A DNA stretch of 64,000 nt from Cyclina sinensis. Taxonomy: Eukaryota > Mollusca > Bivalvia > Venerida > Veneridae. Within the stretch, counting starts at the first letter, position 1, and every line of letters begins with the position of its first letter. Below the pieces are notes generated by a model that was not told where the DNA came from, ran no database searches, and saw nothing but the letters and a program-made list of their open reading frames with translations. The position numbers and the translations under genes are program-made. Below, in pieces: positions 1 to 9,615 of this stretch. Location of the stretch: positions 26,522,361-26,586,360 of the forward strand of contig JAAONU010000003.1 of assembly GCA_012932295.1 (NCBI GenBank). The letters run 5' to 3'.

Positions 1-31
1 CTGTTCTGCAAATGCTTCTGCGAAAAAATCC
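1..31 (-). CDS. Nuclear receptor exon: start of the second part of the DNA-binding domain (partial)
   Basis: Read on the minus strand, a pyrimidine-rich acceptor (TTTTTCAG) at 32-40 is followed by an open frame starting GFFRRSICRT. This is the segment that follows the first zinc finger in nuclear receptors (the helix after the P-box). It starts in phase 0, which matches the phase-0 donor of the zinc-finger exon at 610-751, so the join reads CEACK then GFFRRS. An intron exactly after the P-box lysine is common in this superfamily. The rest of the receptor (second finger, hinge, ligand-binding domain) lies beyond the left edge. Confidence 0.88.
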
Positions 32-609
32 CTGAAAAAGATGTTTCACATCAAAACTATTACTTAGAAGTCCGATACTACCTAAGTTTAAACAAAAATG
101 AGCATTTAAAACGCTGACAAAATTCAGGCCAAGTGTAAAATTATTTAATGTATATAACATGTATCAAATCAAGAAATGACCATCGATATTTAGGGTTAGC
201 ACATAACATTATGAAATTGATTTCTATCCTTCCATTTTCTAAACTACGGTAAGCTTAATATGGCGTGAAGTTCGTTTAAAACTGTCTAGTTCGAGGATGT
301 ACTCTAAGACTTAATAATTTTTAATATAATCTCTAAACCTAGCCAATGTTTAAAAAGTTTAAACAATTGAAAGTCTGAATCAAACTGACGTGTTCTATAA
401 GGAAGCAATAAAACCGTACGACTATACGTAAAGTATGTTCCCTTGATCAACATTTTCTTTTTATAACTGTTCTTACGTTGTCTGGTATAGTCGCAAACAG
501 GAATTGTTGGTCGATGAACATCATAATATGAAACATTTACCACCTTTATTGTGTATTAACGTACAGGAAACTTTATCCTATTTAATAACAATTAAGTGCT
601 ATCTGTTAC

Positions 610-751
610 CTTGCACGCTTCACATGTATTCACACCATAGTGATACCCCGAAGCCCGATCCCCACATACTCGGCACGGTGGTAACAAAGGAGGCCGTGAC
701 ATGCGAGAGTTTGACCTTGGCTTCTTCTGTGGACTACAGGGCTGTTCACTG
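610..751 (-). CDS. Nuclear receptor exon: first zinc finger of the DNA-binding domain
   Basis: The exon has 47 complete codons. A short Ser/Pro/Arg-rich lead-in ([11 protein letters not shown]) is followed by a C4 zinc finger, [14 protein letters not shown], then V-N-T and CEACK at the exon end. All four zinc-binding cysteines are present. The donor is AAG|GTAACA in phase 0. The acceptor is TTTTAG|CAGTGA, with a possible NAGNAG alternative 3 bp further in. The exon starts in phase 2 (two bases carried in). Nuclear receptors are ligand- or constitutively regulated transcription factors that bind DNA in the nucleus. The P-box reads CEACKG, with Ala where the common NR1 form has Gly. I cannot assign a subfamily without the ligand-binding domain. 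Confidence 0.92.
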
Positions 752-1029
752 CTAAAATTATATAGGTATAAATTATCAGTCTATATTCACTATAATAAAA
801 CAAATCATACTGAACATTAAAAGATCAAGGCTGTTTCAAATTTCAGAATCATTATATTGTGTTGATGTAGTGAACTAAAATGAAATAAAAATAAGAATGC
901 AAGTAGTGACCATAAATAGCTAACCTGAGAGTAACTGCTCAAACCGACAAATGCAATGATACGATTTATCAAAATAAAAGAAAGAACGAGACAATTCTGT
1001 ATGCCAAACATCAAAACTTTTGGCTAAAT

Positions 1030-1800
1030 TTGTATTTGGTTTAAACGTCGACTTTAAAAGGTTTCCTAACCTCCACCCCTCCAGATGCAACTAAATCATC
1101 CCAAATTGCATTATTTGATCAGTCTTGGAGGAAGATCACTTGACAATGCTACGAAATAAATTTCAAAACCCTTATCCCTATGGTTTTACCGTTACTTATA
1201 TAAGACTACATATCCCCAGTTGGGGCTTAAATGACTAAAGGGGAATAGTTTTATCTTCACTAAACGATACTAAAATCCAAATTTCAGAAACCTCAGAAAT
1301 GGTTTCACACAAGAAGTTTTTTTTTAAGTTTGTGTAACTCTATGTAAAACATCTGACCTAAGTGAGTGGTAAAAATGAACCTAGGGGCACAGTCAGAATA
1401 ACGTCCGTACAGGTCCATATGGCAATACTTCGTGCAAAAATTCAGTTCTCAAGACTTTGTGATTTCAGACAAGAAGAGTTTTAAAGAGTTTTCCTATAAA
1501 CGAAATGTGATCCGCATGGGGATCCTATAATGACCATAGGGGAAAATCATGAACCGCACAATGCTTCGTGCAAAAGTTCAGACAAGCAGAATTAAAAAAA
1601 AAACTATTTTTATGTAAATCAAGTGATCCCTCGGGCAGGAACAATAGTTATCCAACAGGCCGCAATTCAAACAACATTGGTAGAAGTCTACTAGACAACG
1701 CTACACATCGAATTTCAGATCCATCGGCTTTCTGGTATTAGACAAGAATGTGTTATTGTTTTCTTTCAAGATACCTTAAGCATTGACGTCATTTTGACCG
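1030..1800 (-). repeat. Diverged copy of an interspersed repeat (family also at 13.1, 17.3, 46.8 and 61.9 kb)
   Basis: Blocks such as 'ttggaggaagatcacttgac', 'atccaaatttcagaaacctc' and repeated 'cttcgtgcaaaa' follow the same word order as the better-preserved minus-orientation copy at 13140-14200: a sentence about a site, a value, then an 'agaaga' block. The copy is strongly decayed and lies inside the intron between nuclear receptor exons. Borders are approximate. Confidence 0.5.
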
Positions 1801-1994
1801 CGATATCATCACTTCGACGGAAAATAAATAAGGCAGTATGAATGTAAAGTGATATTATAAAGCTGGGATGGACTATCTAGCTAATTATAGCTATCGCTTA
1901 TGAATTAATGACAGGAAGGTGTTCCAGGGTACCTGTATTCACCGATATATGTTAACAAGCTCAATAAAAAGAACAATAAGAATACTAAACACAG

Positions 1995-2245
1995 ACTAGT
2001 ATAAAAAATGAATATATTTCATAGAAAATGAGTATAGATCACAAACAGATGTATAGGGGTCATCAAAATGGGTACACGGCAAAGAAAATCAACAAAGGGA
2101 TAAAATGTCACTAAAGAGAAAAGGGAACAAAAAAAGAGAGAATAGGATACATAAAATGAATACAGGGTACAAAAATGAGAACGTGGCTCAGAAAATGAGT
2201 AATATGGCATACAAATCTGCGTACAGAAAAAATAGGGTAAGTAAA
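1995..2245. repeat. Degenerate short tandem repeat (about 20-25 bp, 'ggtacaaaaatgag'-like)
   Basis: Variants of 'ataaaatgagtacagggtac' recur at irregular 20-25 bp spacing (for example near 2023, 2065, 2151 and 2165), giving a purine-rich strand. It looks like an old minisatellite. Partial ORFs on both strands here are by-products. Confidence 0.4.
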
Positions 2246-2248
2246 TAC

Positions 2249-2388
2249 CTGAAAGAGATGTTTTGGCGCCAAAGTTCGCTTGGTCCACAGCCAGGATACT
2301 CTATGAACGTTCTCTGTCTTGACAGGGACAGTTTCTTGGCAGAGCAGACCGTTGGTCAATGTCGATACTGAACCAATGTTCGAATCTC
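2249..2388 (-). CDS. Possible N-terminal (A/B region) exon of the same nuclear receptor
   Basis: On the minus strand a good acceptor (TTGTTTCAG) and a good donor (CAG|GTATTT) bracket 140 bases that are open in one frame: DSNIGSVSTL, TNGLLCQETV, PVKTENVHRV and so on, ending KHLFQ. It begins in phase 1, matching the donor phase of the upstream candidate exon (3089-3269). It ends in phase 0, whereas the zinc-finger exon at 610-751 needs two carried bases. Either an exon between them is missing, or another acceptor is used (for example after GAACAG inside 610-751, which is phase 0). A/B regions are poorly conserved, so similarity cannot confirm this exon. Confidence 0.4.
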
Positions 2389-2663
2389 CTGAAACAAGCA
2401 TATCAGAATATTATTAAAACCATGTACTCAACCTTTCGGAATTGTAATATATAACGAAATATTTCACTACATACAGCTCTAAACCAAAGGTACTAAGAAT
2501 ATAACTGGAACCCTAAACATGCGAGTAAATGAAAAATCGTAACTTTTCAGTCATTGTCATACTTTACCAGTTCGTATATTAAGTATATATATATATCTAC
2601 AGAAGAAATCAAAATGCTCGACTTTTTTAATTATTACCTTATATCCATATATATGACTATAAT

Positions 2664-2698
2664 AGGAACAGAACAGAATAGAACAGAACAGAACGTTT
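2664..2698. repeat. (GAACA)n-like microsatellite
   Basis: About six imperfect copies of a 5-bp gaaca/gaata unit. Confidence 0.7.
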
Positions 2699-3088
2699 AT
2701 TAGACGTGTACGAAGTACATTGTCTTAGTAACATAAATACATGCATATACAAAGAACAACATAGTCAACGTGACAACGCAAAATACAAAGACATACAAAG
2801 AAAACACAAAGAAAATAATATAAATAATGACCTTGAGGATGAACAAATTAGCTTAAATCGTTAAGAATGTTATTTCTTATGATTAACGCTTCTTTAACAT
2901 ACAATGATAAAGCGATGATTTCTTTTTTTTGTTATTACTTTGTAAAAGTTGAATATATTTGTAAAGAGACGGTCTAGAAGTAGAGATTTCAATCACTTCA
3001 GTACGACTGTCCTTAAGTCCTTAATTAAAACATAATTCTCAAATATAATCAAGCACCCAGTCATGACAATTCCATAACGGGTTCATAC

Positions 3089-3269
3089 CTTCGAAATGTG
3101 ACATCACAGTCATGGTCCCCATGAGGAATTTGTCTGCAACATGAGTTATGTTTATGCTTCTGTGGTGTCTGTCTTGATCGTCTGCAGCATTTTTCAGTGT
3201 CGTCTGCTCAAGACCGGATGTTTGGTTTGAAGAATTCATTTTTTTTAAGTCGTGATCCTTCGGTCGCAT
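3089..3269 (-). CDS. Possible first coding exon of the nuclear receptor
   Basis: An ATG at 3269 opens a frame starting MRPKDHDLKKMNSSNQ. It runs through a polar stretch and INITHVADKFLMGTMTVM to a good splice donor (GAA G|GTATGA, phase 1). That phase fits the candidate exon at 2249-2388. A longer ORF upstream (3208-3465, MSYQTAFDVQIGQQ...) overlaps it in another frame. The two meet at a run of eight A's, so a one-base indel would fuse them into a longer N-terminus. A U-rich acceptor-like CATTTCAG lies just upstream, near 3510. The composition suits a disordered nuclear receptor N-terminus, but no domain is recognisable. Confidence 0.35.
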
Positions 3270-3465
3270 CACGCTTTGGCAATAAGGATGTATCTAATCT
3301 CACTTTTCCCGCGACGTCACAAGGACTGATGTAGTTCCTTTGTAGCTCTGAATTTATATCACTATTTTCCTCATAAACATTAGGTGGTAAGAAAGTATTT
3401 TGTCCGCTTGAAAGAATTTCTTTTTGTTGACCTATCTGCACGTCAAATGCAGTTTGGTAGGACAT
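3208..3465 (-). CDS. Upstream or frame-broken ORF, 85 aa, no recognised domain
   Basis: The 85-codon ORF starts MSYQTAFDVQIGQQKEILSS and stops at 3208. An in-frame stop lies just before its ATG. It sits immediately 5' of, and overlaps, the candidate first exon of the nuclear receptor (3089-3269) in a different frame. It could be an upstream ORF in the leader, the true N-terminus separated by an indel in an A8 run near 3240, or noise. Its polar, Asn/Ser/Gln-rich composition resembles a disordered region. Confidence 0.25.
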   Translation of the reverse strand: MSYQTAFDVQIGQQKEILSSGQNTFLPPNVYEENSDINSELQRNYISPCDVAGKVRLDTSLLPKRDATEGSRLKKNEFFKPNIRS

Positions 3466-3529
3466 TCTTTAAACACCACTAGTTTGTAAACCCGGTAGTC
3501 ATTGTGACCTGAAATGTAATTCTAAAGTT

Positions 3530-6340
3530 TAAAATAAGGACACAAAGATAACAAATAGAACAACAAACTTATTGACTCAATTATCTTTTAAGATGTGATA
3601 TATAATGTATGTGTTCTTACCTTCATGTTCTTTAAACATCTATTCACAATGTCTTTAAATGAAATACTTTTAAAAAAATCACGACTCGACTGAAGTGCTA
3701 GTTCAGGAGCTGTTTAATATTCTATTAAATAGACCATGGACTCTTCTGACACAAACTGTCGTCTGATACTCGGTGCCAACCAAAAAAAACCCAATGAGAA
3801 AATAAAGATAATTTTGATGTGAAAAAAATAATAACGTCGCCTTAGACCTGCTAACACTCCGATCATTAACACCTTCAAACATTAGAATTTTGTTTCGTTT
3901 GTCTATAAAAGGAGATAGGTTCGGCAATGTAATATTTTGTTATGACCTCTACATTAAGACCATGTGCATCTGAATAGTAATGAGACACATACTAAACAAT
4001 AAACTTAAGTATCGTGATGTCAGTCAGCCGAAAAAGAAAACGCCTACGGTGAACAAAAAAGTCTAATATCAATTTTTGAAAACGCTGAGTAGAGTTTTCG
4101 CTGACTTTTTTTCAGCATTCCGTTATAATCACACCAAGTATAAAGGGTGTTTCTTGCTTTGGCACAAGTTAGATCACGGAACTATTCTAAATAGCAAGTT
4201 TGCAGATCAATACATAAATATAAATATTTACTTAAAAGTGTCATTTTAGTATTAAATGCTATTTACCAGTTTTCTAAAAAGATTTTAAAGTTTTCAAGCC
4301 AGTGTTGAAACAGCAGGTGAGAAAACAGGCCTCGGTTCAAAATCTCCTAAGGTCAATATATGCGGTGAAATCACGTTTACATTTTACTTTTTGAACTCTG
4401 ATGTAATAAATGATATTGAACGTCCCATTTATTCACTGTGACCTTATGATACGCAGATTACTTGGTCGCAAACCAGACGAACAGCAGGACCATTTCGCGT
4501 TTTAGCTTTTAATCCAATGATTGTAAAATGGACTTTTTTTCAATAATCGGTTTACACAATTTACACGTTTACAATTAGATGTAGAAGATACGACAAGTAT
4601 AAACTTAATATCTCGGCTAAATAACGTCTTTCAAGCATAGAGGGAACACTTTCAAAATTACTTTTTTATGAATACAAAACTAAGCAATGCGGTCTGTAAT
4701 CATTCACTGTAATTAAATCCTTATTCTTTTTTCTATCTTTTTTTGATTCATGACGAACACAGCTTTTAAATAGGATTTTTATCGCCGTCCCTGGACGGCG
4801 ATATATACAATTGTGTTTCTTCACTTATTCGCTACATGTATATAGGTATAAATGAGATCTGTATTTACATGTGTGATATTACTTAAAATCTACTGATCTA
4901 CGAATGGCCTTTCGAGGTGATAGAATAAAAATATCTGCTAATGATAATCGAGAGAAGTGTGAGAAATAATTAATCGATACAGTATACTAAAGTGTCTTTG
5001 AAAATTTACTTTCTGTGCACTTCTATTATTATTTTGTGCTACACATATTGATTAGAAGTTTACTAAGGGAAGAGGTATTGTCATACGGTTATAAACTAAA
5101 CATCGGCTAAAATTTCCGCTTATCTGGCGGGAAGTTGACAGTTCGAGCCTAACTTACTGGCCTATAGTTACTGAATCACTGCTTTCGGGGGATGGGGGTG
5201 GCCAGTACAGGCCGACAGGATAAAAGTCGATAAAAAGGTTTTCTGAGGAAACGAAAGGCTAAAAAATAAACAGAAACTTTTACATCAATGAACACCTTTC
5301 CCGCCACCAGAAGAGTAAGTCGTATGTGATAAGAGCAGACGACAGAAGTTTCAGATGGAAAATATACTGATCCAATTTGCTCAAATCTCAAGATAAAAAA
5401 TTTAAATAACGTTATAAAGTTTTTTGGGTTTTTTTACCCCTTTTTTGCTATATTTCACAAATGTCAAACATTACTTATTTCTTCAAACAACAACAACAAA
5501 CAACAACAACAAAACAAAATATAATCTTACCTGGAGAGAAAATTAGCCCATTCTAATTTCTTGCTCAATCCTCTGTATACTGTTTTCCTTATCTTCTTTT
5601 AATTCTAAAAGAGTATATGCGTATATAGATCTTATATATGTTATAAAATACATTTAATCATTGACCGTCCGATAAACTCTGCAACTGATATGTCTAAAAG
5701 CTAGGACACGTTTACATGTATGTTGAAGTATAGATTTTTTCTACCTGAAATTTCATTAAGTGCACGAGAACTCAATATAACTCTAAATATAGAAAAACCT
5801 TTGTTGGTCTTCTATGATTTGTTATTGAAACTGGACTGCAATCTATAATTTCTCTATCATAGTATAAGTTACTTACAGTAATTAAAAGTTATCCGATGTA
5901 TTGACAACACTCTTTTGTCAAGGATGTCATACAGATATCGGTCAACCTAGTACGCTGGCCTAAATATCCACCTCTTACCGTACAAATAAACAGCCGCTTA
6001 ACCTGATCAGACTGGTATATAATAACACAGATATCGTATGACTAAACAGGATATTTCTGTCGTTATACATGTGTGATTAATAGTTAACATTGCTGATAGT
6101 ATTATCTGTTTTCGCGGATATTGTCACGCTGATTGTTCAACCCTTCCCACTTTCAAAAACAAGACGAAACTTATCTCGTTTTCTAGGAGGTTCGCCAGTT
6201 CTTATATACTAAGGGACTTTCAACTGTTACCACAAAAGCCACTAAGCTTCTTACTGTTTTTTTAACATTGGCTGGTAATCAAGTTCTTTGAAACATTTAT
6301 TATTACAAGTCGCTCCTCCTCAAAAGTGTGAAATGAGGAA
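3530..6340. other. No gene seen; AT-rich intergenic DNA
   Basis: No supported exon on either strand; the short ORFs lack domain similarity and splice context. It contains a small hairpin at 4780-4803 (TATCGCCGTC, 4-base loop, GACGGCGATA) and a CAA-rich microsatellite near 5488-5518. Confidence 0.5.
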
Positions 6341-6344
6341 TGTC

Positions 6345-6435
6345 TATGAAGACGGCTCTCACCCTGCTAGGATTCGAACGAGCAAATCCTGAATCGAGAG
6401 TCCTGCGATCTACCCATCCGACTACTGCTTATCCA
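6345..6435 (-). repeat. tRNA-derived SINE-like fragment
   Basis: On the minus strand there is a B-box-like GTTCGAATCC preceded by a D-arm-like GGATGGGTAGATC and an anticodon-stem-like segment at tRNA spacing. The acceptor stem does not pair and there is no CCA-ready end, so this looks like a SINE head or decayed tRNA copy, not a working tRNA. Confidence 0.45.
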
Positions 6436-6959
6436 CTTTTATGATATTGAACGACCACTTTCGATGTTTCCATCTTTAAAGGTCAATTTAAAGTTCACAG
6501 ACACGGTATTTCTACTAAACAAACTTTCTGAAGATAACTAAATACAAGTTCAGCCTAAATCTTTTTAAAAAATGACCAAAGGTCACAAGAATCTGGGTTG
6601 AAAATTTGGGCGCAAGCTTAAGATTTCTGTGTGCTCGAGGTGGGTCAAAATCTTTTTTTCTTTTCTTCAGAATAGGATCTTTTCTCTTAAAGTAATTCTT
6701 TTTTTCGAAGAAAATGTTAGCGATGAGCGAAAACCTTCTCTTTTATAGAGTATTCTCTGTTCTTTAAGACCTTTAAGGCGCTGTTGATTCTGACTGGGCA
6801 GTCAATCAAATTTAAAGATGATTACAATTAATATACCAGCGCCACTGATGTCATCATTATATTGCTCAGTCTTTGTATGACCATTTCTATAACAAACTCT
6901 ATTTGCCTTACCAAATAGATTAAAGATTTAAAGAAAACAAATCAGTGGTTTTTGCTATA

Positions 6960-8240
6960 GAGTCATGGGCGGAACGATACAGCTCGTTGCGGTAGAGTGC
7001 AATGTAGATATGATGCAGCATGATGCGGTAATGAAATGTGGTGAGGTGCAGTTCAACTTCGTGCGGGTTTGTGCAGCAGATGTGGTATGGCGCGACGTGG
7101 TGCAGTATTGTGCAACGTGATGCGTTACGATGCAACGCAGTGAGGTACGATGCAACTTTTGTGCGGCACTAAATATGCAGCGTGTTGTGGCGCGATGCAA
7201 CATATGGTGAGGACCGGCACATCTGTGTGTTGTACGGAGTAGCGTGGTACAGCTTTGTGCGGTACTGCGCAGTGTGTTGAATAACGATACAGCTTTGTGC
7301 GGTACTGTGAATCGTGTTGAGTAATGATGCAGCTTTGTGTGGTACTGTGTAGCCTGATGAGTAACGATTCAGCGTTGTGTGGTACTGTGCAGCGTGATGC
7401 GTAACGATGCAGCTTTATGTGGAACTGTGCAGCGTGTGCAGTGGATAGGATAAAGCTTTGGGCAGTTTTGTGCAGCATGATGCGACACGGCGCGACGTGG
7501 TGCGGTATTGTGCAACGTGATGTGGTACGATGCAACGCAGTGAGGTACGATGCAACTTTTATGCGACACTAAATATGCAGCGTGTTGTGCAATGCAACAT
7601 GGTGAGGACCGACACATCTGTGTGTTGAACGGAGTAGCGTGGTACAGCTTTGTGCGGTACTGTAAAATGTGTTGAGTAACGATGCAGCTTTGTGCGGTAC
7701 TGTATAGCCTGATGCGTAACGATACAGCTTTGTGTGGTACTGTGCAGCCTGGTGCGTAACGATCCAGCTTTGTGTGGAACGGTGCAGTGTGTTGCGTAAT
7801 GATTAAGCTTTGTGTGGTACTGTGCATCTTGTTAAGTAACGATGTAGGTTTGTGTTGTACTGTGCATCGTGTTGAGTAACGATACAGCTTTGTGTGGTAC
7901 TGTGTAGCGTGATGAGTAACGATGCAGCTTTGTATGCTTCTGTGAAACGTGATGAGTAACGATGCAGCTTTGTATGCTTCTGTGAAACGTGATGAGTAAC
8001 GATGCAGCTTTGTATGCTTCTGTGAAACGTGATGAGTTACGATACAGCTTTGTGTGGTACTCTGTAGCCTAATGCGGTACGAAGCAGCTTTTGTCGGTAA
8101 TTTGCGACGTGAACGTTGCAACGTGGTTCAGTACGGTGTATCGTGGTGCGCGACGATGCAGCTTTGTGTTGTAATGTGTATCGTGAAGCAGTGGTACAAC
8201 GTTGTGCTGCAGCCTATGCGGTTTGGTGTGACTTTGTACG
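6960..8240. repeat. 40-bp minisatellite with a higher-order repeat of about 0.4 kb
   Basis: The unit is about 40 bp, of the form gtaacgatgcagctttgtgc followed by ggtactgtgcagcgtgatga. Three adjacent units in 7917-8036 are essentially perfect 40-bp copies carrying a 'tatgcttctgtgaaacg' variant. A longer block repeats at about 0.4 kb (7085-7260 resembles 7490-7660). Long Cys/His/Ser/Thr-rich ORFs on the minus strand come only from the repeat having no stop in that frame. Confidence 0.9.
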
Positions 8241-8365
8241 GATATAAAAATGCAGTTTATCCAATTTTGATTATAGATAGTAAGTATGAAAGTTTTTTTC
8301 AGACTGTCGGCTACAGCTGACAGTCTTAAAAACCGCATATCAAAATCAGGCATCGAGGGACACGT

Positions 8366-8425
8366 CCACTTTAACGTTGATATATTAATGCGCCCACACT
8401 GGCGTATCAATATATTCGGACCATA
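8366..8425. repeat. Imperfect hairpin (inverted repeat)
   Basis: gatatattaatgcgcc and ggcgtatcaatatattc form an imperfect stem around a short loop (cacact). It may be the remnant of a small palindromic element, as in the larger foldbacks of this window. Another short stem (gactgtc/gacagtc) lies just left, near 8303-8326. Confidence 0.5.
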
Positions 8426-8685
8426 TACAGGATGATCTCGTAATTCGTAGTCACACATCGTATCCGAAAGTACATATATAAAATATTTTCGCCTTATCAT
8501 CACACATTGTATTTGGTCAGATTTACACTATAAATGTGCAAAATACGTTTAGATTCACGGCAATCGAAATTTTGTAAAATAAAACTTACATTTGCGCATC
8601 TCCTTTTTCTAGCCTACTAAGTAGTAAAGATGCAGCATTGTTGTGCGGAAAAAGTAAAACAATCTAGAATGCGATTAACTAAAAA

Positions 8686-9027
8686 ATGGATAATGGAAAA
8701 ATACAAATCTTGGCTAATAAACAGAGGCTGCTCCATAGAATATTCAGCCTATTCCGCAAACAGATTTCTCCAGAAATTCACGATCAGATACTGATGTCAT
8801 GGAATTTCGCGATTCATGAAAAACACGGTGAAGGCTCGTTCCCGACGGAACCGGTCACCCTCGGGTTGAGATTTCCCAATCCGCTATCAAACCCGATACT
8901 GATGATATTGGCCCGACAAATATATGTCGGATATTTTCAAGTATTTTTTGCTAAGATCAAGGTGACGTTATGCGAGGAATGTATTTGCAATTTCACTTTT
9001 GTTCCAGTTCTTCTGCAGTTTTTTTGA
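8686..9027 (+). CDS. Unassigned ORF, 113 aa
   Basis: Starts MDNGKIQILANKQRLLHRIF and includes KHGEGSFPTEPVTLGLRFPN. The first 90 residues have a protein-like composition (mixed charged and hydrophobic, Arg/Lys-rich start), and a possible donor (AAG|GTGACG) falls at codon ~92. No family is recognised, no neighbouring exon is visible and no promoter signal stands out. It could be a first exon, an old transposon fragment or chance. Confidence 0.2.
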   Translation: MDNGKIQILANKQRLLHRIFSLFRKQISPEIHDQILMSWNFAIHEKHGEGSFPTEPVTLGLRFPNPLSNPILMILARQIYVGYFQVFFAKIKVTLCEECICNFTFVPVLLQFF

Positions 9028-9615
9028 ACTAAGCTGTACAATAACACCCGTTGTTGAAGGGAGTGGAGTTTCTAGTTTGTACGAACCGTGCGGCTAGTTT
9101 TTAATATTCGACGCGCTTGGAAATCAGGCCGAAAAGTTGCGAAATACTTGTCGTGTTGAATTCGTGAATATTTTGAAGAACCTAGATTAAACAGTTCAGC
9201 AAAATTAAAAAGTAGTTATCTCTTTTCCATAATTATAGCATATTTATTTACTTTGTTTTGTTTTTTTTCACTTTCAAAGAGAAACTATTTAGATGAAAAT
9301 TTACAAAGAACGTGTGTTTCACGTGACATATTTGCTCTTTTTTTTAAATAATGGTTTTCATTTGTAACCTATTTGTGGAAATAAGATATGCTTAAAGCTG
9401 ACAATCTCGGCAAATCCAAACGGCAATATTCCAAAGAAATGCCAGATGTATAAACATTTCTCCGTTTTTCATTGCACGGACTACCGTTTGTATCAACAGT
9501 ATTCAACACTGATAGACTGATGCAGAATATACACAACGAACAGTAATTCAGTCAACAATTTAATCATTTAACAAGGGTTACATCAACTATAGGGCATCAT
9601 CTGCAGATTCTACAC
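9028..9615. other. Likely 3' UTR or downstream region of the CFAP97D-like gene
   Basis: AT-rich, no ORF. On the minus strand an AATAAA-type signal occurs at about 9243-9248, roughly 370 nt past the CFAP97D-like stop, which would give an ordinary 3' UTR. The poly(A) site is an inference. Confidence 0.3.

Noticed and set aside
504..755. Plus-strand 83-codon ORF
   Set aside because: Antisense of the nuclear receptor zinc-finger exon, which has conserved cysteines and splice sites on the minus strand.
7125..8121. Long minus-strand ORFs (136 and 250 codons) rich in His, Ser, Thr and Cys
   Set aside because: They coincide exactly with the 40-bp minisatellite; the 'protein' is the translated repeat, with no start context, exons or domain.
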